From Laccaria trichodermophora (Eukaryota; Basidiomycota; Agaricomycetes; Agaricales; Hydnangiaceae): a stretch of 64,000 nt of DNA. The translations under genes and the position numbers were made by a program. The notes below the pieces were generated by a model. That model was given only the letters and a program-made list of their open reading frames with translations. It searched no databases and was not told where the DNA came from. The number at the start of each line of letters is the position of its first letter. The first letter of the stretch is position 1. Below, in pieces: positions 10,604 through 20,548 of this stretch. The stretch lies in the NCBI GenBank assembly GCA_018417955.1, contig JACTVC010000014.1:1240001-1304000 (forward strand). The letters run 5' to 3'.

Positions 10604-11240
10604 GGTGTAAGAATCGATCGTCTGAAAGTGTCGTAGGAAGCAGTGTTTGGCTGTTGATGCAAACGAGTGAAGCTGAGTGTGGTGCCGTGGATGCCTGGTG
10701 GATGCCCACGTTCACGAGCCTGATATATGATAGAAAAGGCGGGGCCTGAGATAATCACTATTCTGATTGTAAGGAATGTCAGCCCGACAGATATGAGAGC
10801 GCGCGGGGGGTACTTACCGTGCTGCAGGATTAGTGACTGTGAGGGCATGTCAGTGGGGTAGACCACTCTACAGAGTCCACAGATATGGCACAGGCACACC
10901 AGGGGTTGGTCTAGGGCGTCTTCTCATCACGGATAACAAAGTTGTAACAAAGCGCACTCCTTCTACCCCCGGATGCGAAGCTCTGGAAGCTCTGGTGACT
11001 GTCGAGGACGTTCAAGCCACGTGATAACAATTTAAAGTCGCGTGTTGGCCGCGTAGCGTCGTGACTAGACTTAGTTGACTGGGAAGGTTGATCGGAACAC
11101 GACGTGAACGCGCGACTTTGAACGACGACTCCGACCTGGCCCGCCTGTCTCCCTTTCTTAAACCTTCACGGTCCTTCAGGAGCGTTAGGCCAACCAGTGC
11201 TCTCAGTCGAGTGGTACCAATCGTGAAGAACTCCAACCTG
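10604..11240. other. Divergent intergenic region, MBL gene / RNase H1
   Basis: This 637-bp stretch separates two divergent genes and should hold both promoters and 5' UTRs. A minus-strand ORF (about 10588-10899) encodes a hydrophobic stretch beginning MPSQSLILQHG and overlaps the MBL start in another frame. It could be an upstream ORF or a 5' exon, but I cannot link it. No repeat or RNA gene was recognised. Confidence 0.4.
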
Positions 11241-13205
11241 ATGCCTTCGAAGTCAGCTAAAGGCCCCGCGTTCTATGCCGTTCACAAGGGAAGGAAAACA
11301 GGTGTCTTTCTCACTTGGTATGGTCTTATTCTCCGATATACACTTCCCCCCCTTGAACTTCTCTTTTTCAGGGATGAATGCTTTGAACAAACCAACGGAT
11401 ATGCCGGTGCAAAGTTCAAGAAATTTGCTAATTCAACGGAAGCGGAACACTTTGTTACCTTTGGCAACAGCTTGAATGCTCTGGCTCCCGCCTTTTCGTT
11501 TGATGTAGCAGAAGGTAACAAGGGAAAGAAACGGGCTTTGTCAGTTGATGTTGAAGATGAGGTGGGGTGGGATGTTGTTTACAGCGACGGGGCCTGCAAA
11601 GGGAACGGAAAAGTGGGATCTGTTGCTGGCGTCGGTGTGTGGTGGGGACACAATGACCCACGGTTTGCACTTGCACTTTGGTAGCGAGTGACCCGTTACT
11701 TACAGATCCTTGCAGGAATATTGCGGAAAGGTGTCCTGGGGACCAGACAAACAACCGTGCTGAACTCATAGTTCGTTATTTGTAAATAGTCACACTCTAA
11801 TTCTAATGACTTCTCATAGGCTATCGCTCGCGTCTTGGAATCGACACCTAGATCGAAGAAACCTTTGCTGATCAAAACAGATTCCCAATACTCCATTAAC
11901 TGTCTGTCTCCCATCTATGCTGTCCCCCTCTTGTATATCTTATGAGCACGAATCTGTAGGCTTTCAAAACTGGATTTCAAACTGGTCTCGCAATGGCTGG
12001 GTCAACTCGAGCAAAGAGCCAGTCAAGAATGCTGGCATTATTCGTTATATATCTGCTCTTCTTGATTTGCGGGCAAAATCCGGTCAAAAGGTTCGCCTGC
12101 AATATGTAAAGGGCCACAGTGGTGATACAGGGAACGATGGCGCAGATGCGCAAGCGAATCAAGGGACGACTCAACCCCCAAGAGGCGAACTTGATTGGGC
12201 CGCGATGGAAAAAGAGCTGAGGAGGAAGATTGAGCTGGAATGGCACGCACAGAAAGTGGACGATGCTGTTCCGGTAGAGGTTGTCTCTCTTGAGGACGAT
12301 GCGACGGCCGACAAGGTGCTCCCTAGCTTGAGAAGAAGAACTGTATCTCCACGTCGGGCTGAAACTCCCTCTCCCCAAAAGAAACAAGCGAACTCACGTA
12401 GGATTGTCGAGCTGGGGGCCACTCTTGAGTCGCCTGTTCAATTCCGCCCTTCGCCTTCGCATGCACCACAGGCGATGCAGATCCAAGATAATACAGTGAG
12501 GTTGTCACCGTCAAAGGCCCCTTTGAAACCCTCAACTGTCGCTCCTCCGGTGCCAGTCAACGAGGAGGATTTTGATCTTGATAGGGGAACCATGTCTCTA
12601 CATGCGCACGAAACCTCATCCCCAAAGAGGAAAGAGGCAAGCATGCACAGGTATCTCCAGATGGAGGCCGCTCTCAAGCCTTTTCTGCACTCTCGCTCCT
12701 TGTCTTCGCATGCACCACCCGCGGCGCAGATCAAGCAAAATGATGCAGCAACGATGCCACCGTCCGTGGCTCCCCTGAAAGCGTCATCTGTCGTTTCTCC
12801 CCCGGTGCTAGTGAAGAAAGGGGGCTTTGATCCTGATAGAAGAACCATATCCCCGCGTCCGGTCGAAATTTCTTCTTCACAGAAAAAACCGGCGAGCCTC
12901 CATAGGATTCTGGAGATGGAGGCTGCTCTTAGGTCTCCTGTGCAATCCCGCCCCTTGTCTTCGCATGCACCGCAAGCGACGCAGATCAACCAAGACGATA
13001 TAACAAAGTTGCCACCGTCAATGACTACATTGAGATCCTCATCCGTCAATTCTCCTCCGGTGTCAGTGAACAAAGAGGACCTTGATCTTGACGTGAGCTC
13101 TCTCCTTCCCCGTCGTTTCGGTGCTTGCTAAATTGGTATTAGATGTATGTAGACTGCCTTTTAGATGATGATGACCTGGAAAATGACTTATCCGAGTCTG
13201 ACTGA
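11241..13205 (+). CDS. RNH1: Ribonuclease H1 with extended repeated tail
   Basis: The enzyme cleaves the RNA strand of RNA-DNA hybrids such as R-loops and primers. The start MPSKSAKGPAFYAVHKGRKTG opens the hybrid-binding domain (FYAVHKGR...GVF...W, then GYAGAKFKKF). The catalytic domain supplies the four acidic residues: YSDGACKGNG, NNRAELIA, TDSQYSIN and GNDGADAQAN, with the conserved VKGHSGD before the last. Introns lie within LTW/DEC, after HNDPR, after AELI and inside SIN/CF. Beyond the catalytic domain is a tail of about 300 residues, far longer than usual RNase H1, made of three degenerate 83-85 residue repeats. After a last intron (GTGAGC donor near 13093) the protein ends in an acidic DDDDLENDLSESD. 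The ATG at 11241 is used because it begins the domain; an upstream in-frame ATG at 11088 could add a mitochondrial-type leader. Confidence 0.88.
12346..13093 (+). repeat. Three coding tandem repeats of about 250 nt in the RNase H1 tail
   Basis: Copies begin near 12346, 12595 and 12850, giving periods of 249 and 255 nt (83 and 85 residues). Each copy has the order SPR/SLH..ET-S-KK, a basic R..L..EAAL segment, SHAPQA-QI, a P-S-APLK-SSV stretch, PPV-VNKED and DLDR. The copies differ by many substitutions but keep frame, which suggests an old duplication under coding constraint. Compositionally they are Ser/Pro-rich and probably disordered. Confidence 0.8.
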
Positions 13206-13563
13206 TTGGACTATCTGACTTCTGGTGTTATCAACCTTTTCTTGCAGATTCGTGTTTTACTGAATTCGAAGGATCTTGTGGACCATGCTACCAATCGCTT
13301 TCTTGGGCTGGAGATTCATGTTACTTACGTTGGTATGCTGAAATGTTCTCATATGCAAACATTCTGTATCAATGGAGTATTTATTAATTTATAGAGTGTA
13401 CTAGTTTCGAGGATGACCTTGATTTTTTCTTCAGAACGAATTGTTTGGATATGTATTTGAACAGTTCTCGACACTTGCGATCATTGCTGAAATGGATTTT
13501 CTCATATAGCCTGTACCATCCATTCTCTGGCGACCCTACTCACTCCCATCAGTCACCAAGAGA
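13206..13563. other. Intergenic, RNase H1 3' side to coiled-coil gene
   Basis: This 358-bp region is the 3' UTR of RNase H1 followed by the promoter of the next gene in the same direction. It is AT-rich around 13380-13400. No gene, repeat or RNA was recognised. Confidence 0.4.
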
Positions 13564-16500
13564 ATGGTGTACTCAACCGACGTTCCCCTCGGTAAAGATC
13601 ACCCTCTAGCCCTCGAATTAACAGGCTTGAGGACCGCTGTCGCTCGTTTCCAGGTCAGTTACATCCCTCCCAATGACGTTTGACCTGAGGATGGGAATGT
13701 GTAGGATGAAGCCCACACGGCATCAGTAAAGCTACAACGTCACTCTCTAGAAACCACGCGTGCACACGACCGCTCTCAGCATCTAGAGCGAGAGAACGCC
13801 GCGCTCAAAGCTGAATTGGCTGTGCTACGCGCTAATCCACATCCCGACGTGTCTAACGGCGGTCTCAACGCTAAAGCAGCTTCGCAAGTCCAGCAACTTA
13901 CCCTTTCTCTTCGCCGTCTCTCGGACCAACTTTCATTGACGGAAGAAAAACTCGCAACGCGTACAGCTGAGCTCACACACGCCAAGTCAGATGTGGCAAA
14001 AGCCAAATTGACAGCGGAATCTGCTTATGAATTAGCGGCGCGTATACGAGGTCGGGAGGAAGCTGGGAAAGTTAGGGAGAGGGAGCTGGAGTGGGAGGTC
14101 CGCAGTGCGCAGGAGGAGAGTAAGATGTCGGATTTGGCCGTGAGGGAGTATGCTGACCTAGTAAGGTCACTGGAGTTGCGGTTGACAAATTCCGCTGAAA
14201 GACCATCGATAAATGAGCAGGGTCCCCCTCCCGTTCCAGAGAAAGACGCGTCCTCGGCTTCTCGCTCTAAGATGGGTGTGGACTTTCGATTGGAACGCGA
14301 ATATGATTCGAAACGCCTTCTGACTGAGCTCCGGAAGGACATGGAGGAACTACAGGCTCAACTCGATCACATTCAAGCTGACTTGGCTGCTTCAGAGTCA
14401 AAACTAGAGGCAGAAAGAAAAGCTGCAGAGTTGGATCGCACTGAACGCGCCATTGTCGAGTTTGAGCTTGAAAAGATGCGCACGGACGATACAACTGCCG
14501 CGAAGATGGTATCGCGGTACATGTGCGTGTCCTCTGCTTTTCACGGCTGTCCTAGCTGAATATCATATCCAGGAAGTTCTCCCAAACATCGAACGACACA
14601 CTCCAAACCTCCCTTTCCGCTCTCCAAGCACGCCACGCTGCCACCCTCGATGCGCTCCACTCACAAATTTACTCCCTTTCATCAGAATTGCACACAGCAG
14701 AATCACAAAATGAGCAACTGCGATCGGCATTAGATGAACTTGGGGGGGAGATGATGAAGGAGATGTATGGCAGAAGAATTGAGGTCGCTTTGCGCATCAG
14801 GATGCTTAATCGCGAGGAAAAGATTCAGGAGGGCCTGAAGAGGTGGCTGAGGAAGATGGAGGAAGCTGTTTCTCGCTCTCTCCAGACGCCCAACTCGTCA
14901 TCCTCGCCTTCTTCAATCTCAGCTTCCAACGAGTCACAAGCGGGGGCTTACGATGCACTTTTGGCTTCGTCCCAAGACGCTCGCATCCTCCTGACTATTT
15001 TAGAAGACGGTCCTGTCACAGATGACGGTACGCTCTCGAGCTCCCTTGCACGTATCATAATGGCGCAGAACACTATTGATCAGCTCGTCGAGGAATTAAC
15101 GGGCGAGACGCAGAGGCGGCTAGAGTTAGAGCGCCTGCTCCCATTAGCAGGCCAAAGGCCCGCATCTGCTTGTGCGATGCCTATCCACGACGGCGTCGTT
15201 GGTTCGCCTTCGGAATCTATCAATTCCACAGACAAAGCGCACACTAACGAAAACGGTTTTCATTCACCGGTCACAAACATCAAACCCAAGCTTAAGCCTC
15301 CAAGCCTTCCTCTTCCAGACATGAAGGTCGTTTTGCCACCCCAATCACCTGCTCTTTCCACAGGCGTTACAGTACAAGCTCCTCTTACACTACTGGACGG
15401 ACATGTGGCGGACTCTGAGTTATTGGAGATAGGCGGGAATGAGTTAATTGACAGGCCTTTGTCTCCCGCTTTACATGGAAAAATGGTAGCGGAGCAGACG
15501 GAGCAGGGGACACCCATAGCAGAGATACCAGGGGATATTGAGGGACATCAACACCAAAATGAAGGCGAGGTCCGCGAGGACGAAAACAAACGTACTACGA
15601 CCACACTGATACCTCCCAATGCTATCGCCTCAGAGTCTGCTGTTAATTCCGTAGCTGTGAGCGACGCTTCGCCTCCTCCTTTGACTTGTGGATCTCTGCA
15701 AGCTAACGATCCTCACCACCCCAATCCCATATCTGCTGAGGACGACGACCACCGCGATGACAAACCCACTGAGGTTCAGGCCGAAGTCGATATCCATCGT
15801 CCCCTGCCTATTGAAGTTTCTATCTCGGATTCGGGTTTATCTAAAGAACTGGCGTTCGTCCACATTCCCGAAGTTCAGGGATATGCGTCCTCCGCACTTT
15901 TCACCACCTCGGCTCAAAACGTTGGCATAACCTGCGCTACAACTTCATCTGATGTCCAACCGTCTCATATGACGCTGGCGTCGCCATCTGATTTTGATGA
16001 GAGATTGGTTGGCAATGAGAATGTCGCTGGGAATGCTATATTTGGTACTCTTGGGAATATCATTTCAGATAGCAGAATTTGTGCTGCCACCTCCTCAGAT
16101 ACCAATGGTGGATCCCTTGGCCAAGCATCTGGAGATGTGTCTAGCGATCTCGAGGACAGTATACCGCATGATATCAATCTCCATCGCATTGGCGGCGGAG
16201 GCACCAGTCGAACGAATTCGATTCATTTTGAATCTGAGAAGGAGGTAGAAGTGGAGTTGCTCAATGAACCGTCGGTTGTTTTGACACCACATCCACTGCT
16301 CGCAGAGCTATCTCGTGTGAGCAAGCGCTATGACGAACTCCAACGCGCGTTCCGTGATTGCCATCTGGCATTGGAGACACTCAAGGCATCCTTACCATCG
16401 AGGACATCCTCCGGAACATCACAACAAAATGTTGTCCAGTTCTCAGAATCGTCGTCCAAGATCCCGCCAGAAGTTTTGCATTCTGCATTGCAACGTCTGG

Positions 16501-17336
16501 ATGATTTCACTGAAGATGCAAGGGTCGAATTAGAAATCAAGACGAGTGATGAGAGACTGCTTGCTAGAGGATATGAAACGCTGTTATCTGTCCCTGGTGC
16601 CCTGTCCTCCTCCTCAGACCTATCATCGATTGAAGACGGTCACGATCGTGATTCAATGCCCACCCAGTCAGAGACGGAATTACAGATCCTTGCCTTCATC
16701 TCAGGCACTGATATCAATGTTAAAAAGAATCAAGAGACCTTTGCGCGAAAGCTACAAGATGTACAACATGATATTGCCGCCCTGAAACAAGCCTTACACG
16801 AACCCGAAATTGTCACTCCTTCACTTACTCTTTCGCCGACACCATCTAATGGAGGCGGATGGACGTCTTGGATTCGAAGTCCAAGCTCCAGCTCCAGTTT
16901 AGGGACGCCCCGCTCTGCTAGTGCAGCTCTGTCACCAACTTTTGGGAATATCATGACGAGCCCTAGGCTACGACAGTCTCCATCAATGAATTTCCATCAA
17001 AAGAATGTTGGTGTAGATCCGCTAGCGAGTTTGGGATTGAGAATTCCGATGCCCAAGTTCAGCGTCGCTCCTGGAACGGGCCTTGGTGAACAGGCACAGC
17101 AACCCTCAACAAAAAGGGTGAGGACGGTGTCAACGATGTATATGCTTGGTCTTGGGGCCCCTCCTGGGATGAGCCCAAGAATTGCGAGCGGGGGGACGTT
17201 GGGGCTTCGAGATATGACGTCTCCAACAAAGAGGCGACCCATGGTGGTGAGCACACCAACGGTGGGTGATGATGAAAGTGAGGTGGAAACTGATGCAGAG
17301 ACCTCGGACGATGGGGACAATACTGATGTTGAGTAA
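13564..17336 (+). CDS. Large coiled-coil protein, conserved-hypothetical type
   Basis: I do not recognise a named family. The ATG at 13564 starts MVYSTDVPLGKDHPLALE; short introns follow near 13652-13704 and about 14530-14572. The first 420 or so residues are heptad-rich (LENERAALKAEL-like stretches, SLRRLSDQLSLTEEKLATRT, RKDMEELQAQLDHIQADLA, ESQNEQLRSALDELGGEMM), predicting a long coiled coil. The middle is acidic and low in complexity. A second helical section holds LAELSRVSKRYDELQRAFR and a later KKNQETFARKLQDVQHDI. The C-terminus is Ser/Pro-rich with possible phosphosites (LTLSPTPS, SPSSSSSLGTPRS) and ends with an acidic run. A scaffold or cytoskeleton-linked role is only a guess. The stop codon overlaps a consensus GTAAGT donor. 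Confidence 0.75.
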
Positions 17337-17943
17337 GTAATCACTTCTGGCAACTGCTAGCCCAAACGACATTTAGACGACGACCACTCCTCGTAAAAAT
17401 TGTATTAGTATATTGTAACAAGCCTAGGAGAAGTGCTAGTGTAGTGATTTAGCATTTGTTTAGCGTTCAAATAGTCAAGCCTCCTCCTCGTGCTTCGCAT
17501 CCTGAAGTGTTTACATCTGTTGTATTTAACGAGAAGCCCTGCCAAAGCATCTGAGGAAACTAGTGGAACATGGCCTCCCGCAATAGATATGGCGGTATCG
17601 ATACACTTTGGCGTTGAATGTAAGTCCAGAACGAAATCGGTCGACGGAGAATTGAAGAAGACGCATAGATTTTCCGCCTCCTCTCAACCTCCTCTCATAC
17701 AGCTTTTATCAAGGAGACGTAGAATTCGGGACGTCTGGGCCTTGAGTTTATTTCAGCCTCTTGACGGTTATATACGTAAGTTGCGACATCATACAAATGT
17801 TGAAGTTTATCATCTCATTGTGAAGTTTTCACGGTGGGAGCTCTGGCATGGGACAGAGGTATGTAATCATTTCAGACTTGAATATTTGACTCGACTGAAT
17901 CTTAGAAAGCTTACGGTGTTGGTGTCTCACTCAGTCCCCTCTA
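17337..17943 (+). other. Intergenic and probable 5' UTR of the CK1-like kinase
   Basis: An open frame runs from about 17490 into the kinase, but a convincing intron (GTATGTAATC donor near 17859, ACTGAATCTTAG acceptor near 17905, 47 nt) lies in it and would shift that frame. I therefore take most of it as a 5' leader with an intron and several upstream ATGs. If the intron is not spliced, the kinase would gain about 150 N-terminal residues. Confidence 0.4.
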
Positions 17944-20189
17944 TGGAGAAGAATCTCGACAGCTCGATGATGCGACCTCAATTTGAGACAGAACTCATAG
18001 AGGGACTTACAAGTCCATCCTCTCCGACCCAGAAACCGCCCAACGACGCCCTTGGGAGTTCCTTCGACGGAAATAAACCTGTTAAAGCCATGGCCCTGCT
18101 CAAAGTAGGCAAATTTCTTGGATCCGGCGCATTTGTGAGCCAAACGTTTAAAAATCGAGGCAGTAACGAATATTCACTACACATACAGGGGCAGGTTTAC
18201 CATGCAATTCGCACAGATGAAAGCACTCAGCCCGCACTTGCTTTAAAGAAGTCGCGAACGTCCATGAAAGTCAAGCGGCCACCCCTGAAACATGAAGCAC
18301 GGGTCCTGCAGCTCCTCAGAGGCCATCCTGCGATCCCAAACGTATATGGATATGGCCGATTCCGACATTTTGAGTATCTCGCCATGGAACTTCTTGCATC
18401 GAGCCTGGAAGACCTTCACAAGGACCATGCCTTTCCTCTCAATGCTGTATTTTCCATCGCTAATCAGATGGTGAAGTGGCTATCTCCTATCTTGTTCAGT
18501 AATATCAGGCTCAATGTTGCTTAGCTGTCCGCCCTAGGCCACGTCCACGCACATGGAATAATCCACCGAGACATCAAGCCAGGTAACATCCTCATCGATT
18601 TCAACAATCAACTTCGTCTCATCGATTTCGGGATTGCGCAACGATTTAAGCCTGGCGATTCCATCCGGCACAACCCCCCCATTGAAGCCCACTGGGTTGT
18701 GGGAACTCTGGATTGGGCCAGTTTGCATGCTCACCACGGCTACGGTGCATACCCAGTTCTTCCAACGTTGAACCCTTTCTGAGATTTATATTTGGTACAT
18801 GACAGGTTTCAGCCCTCGTGACGACTTGGAATCTTTGGCATATGTCCTGCTATTTTTTTTGCGAGGCGACCTTCCTTGGGGACGTTATTCACATAGTCGT
18901 CACGGAACTCTCGCTGGAAGGGCAGCTCAAGTACGACAGAAAAAGATAACTTGGACTGGCTCAATGTTAGCTGGAAGCCACCCAGCTTCTTTCGGTGACC
19001 TTCTGGATTCCGTTCGTAGCCTCTCATATCACGACAACTTTGATTACGACGGCTGGCGTTTGAAGTTCCGAAAAATAGCCTGTGATAATGGATACAACAT
19101 TACCGATGACATAGACTGGACTGTCCCGGGGAACGCGAAAATAATCCGTACTTATGTTGAGACCCATCTTGCGCGTAATGTGCTTACTGAACTTTTTAGC
19201 ACCTACGCCGACACCTAGCTCAACGATCCCTCCTTGCATTGTCCGCCCGGGACAACTTGTATATGTGCAAGTCCTCTCCAAGATCACCATTGAAGGACAC
19301 AGTTGTCAAGCTGATGCTTCTTATTGGCATGACCCAGACCTCTCAGGCGACTATTGGATGACTAAAAGGAGGCCTGCCATCGTTCTTCAAACATTGTTGA
19401 AGCACAAGAAGTACCACGTGATTAAGGTCGTCCCTATCAAGCTGGGACCTCGAGCTCCAGGGAGCAGTGCCATGAGAGTAACCAAGAAGGGATCTGCTAC
19501 GGACGCCTGCTCCGTACCAGGTTGGCCCTTGGATGACGCGTTTTGTTATGTTTTCCCGCGTTCGGAAACCTTTGCTCCAGTCCCCCAGGTATTTCCTTCA
19601 TTGCGTAGTCATTTTAATTAGGCTTGATCTTACCTGTCAGGCGACGCCAGTACCCCTACACTGGAGAATGAAACCAACAGATGTAAAAGCTCTCTTGGAT
19701 AAATATGACCACGAGCCAGACAACAAGCTACCAGCCCCTGTGAGCGACATATCACCGGAAGATTTGAGAAAGTATAAACAAATGAGGTGGCGATCCGGAT
19801 ACGAAATATATGCCGATTTCACCCCCATGACTCCCGAGAATATTGTGGTGCCTCAATCTGACAACGTGGCCGTGGACTGGTTTGGTGAAAGGGGCTGGTT
19901 CGACGAGCTTTTGAGAATCAGCCGCAAACGGTCAGCGCTAAATGGCGGAGGATGGCCAAGCAGCAATCCAGACAAGATGAAAGATCAGGAAAGCTATTCG
20001 AACAGCTACTGGGGCCTGGGTCTGGACCAGTGGGATAGAGTTGAGCATGAGAGAGGCCGCTCACTGACTCTGCCAGCAACCGTAACTGCGCGGCTCGATG
20101 GGGAGATCGACAATATCACCGATTTATTGGATGACGATCGTGAAAGCTGTGACTGCGAACAATGCCTCGAGAGCAAACGTCCAGCCTGA
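17944..20189 (+). CDS. Casein kinase 1-like protein kinase with C-terminal extension
   Basis: The spliced frame has a glycine loop (VGKFLGSGAF, then an odd insertion), the VAIK-type lysine in ALKKS, the catalytic loop HGIIHRDIKPGN, the metal-binding LIDFGIAQ, and GFSPRDDLESLAYVLLFFLRGDLPW. The last motif is characteristic of casein kinase 1. Introns fall after ANQM (18470-18524), inside HHGYG/FSPRDD and before the TPTPSS linker (19151-19202), the last joining the kinase to a second domain of about 300 residues. That domain contains RPGQLVYVQV, YWMTKRRPAIVLQ and a Cys-tipped end (ESCDCEQCLESKRPA). I do not recognise it; the fusion depends on the 52-nt intron being real, otherwise the kinase stops at 19218. 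The start at 17944 is uncertain. Confidence 0.72.
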
Positions 20190-20548
20190 GTCCGTGGTTT
20201 ATGGTTTTTACCGGTTACTATTTCTTGTGACAATTTTACAACAAGCCTGGCAATCCATTTTACCTCGTACACGCCAGATAGCGGAAAATCACAACGTAAT
20301 CCAAAGACTAATAAAAGTGCTGGATCGGCAGATCTTACCTGCCGAAAGTGGGGCATTTTATACAGTGGGGCGCGGTTCATGGAAAAGTTGGAGATATTTT
20401 CGGGAAATGAAATTGCTACACAACTGTCAAAAGTAAAGAGAGAAATACACACAGACAGAAAAAGAGAGAGGAGAGATTATCATGAATGTATCGTGACTTA
20501 AACATAAAAAAAAAGGAAGCGTGAACAAGCCCAACCTTCGCGCCATCG
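20190..20548. other. Convergent intergenic region, kinase / FCP1
   Basis: The two flanking genes converge here, so the 359 bp hold both 3' UTRs. The interval near 20430-20520 is purine-rich on the plus strand (AAAGAGAGAAATACACACAGACAG). No gene was seen. Confidence 0.35.

Noticed and set aside
13206..13394. Plus-strand 62-codon ORF after RNase H1
   Set aside because: It begins right after the RNase H1 stop, has no motif and is best read as 3' UTR.
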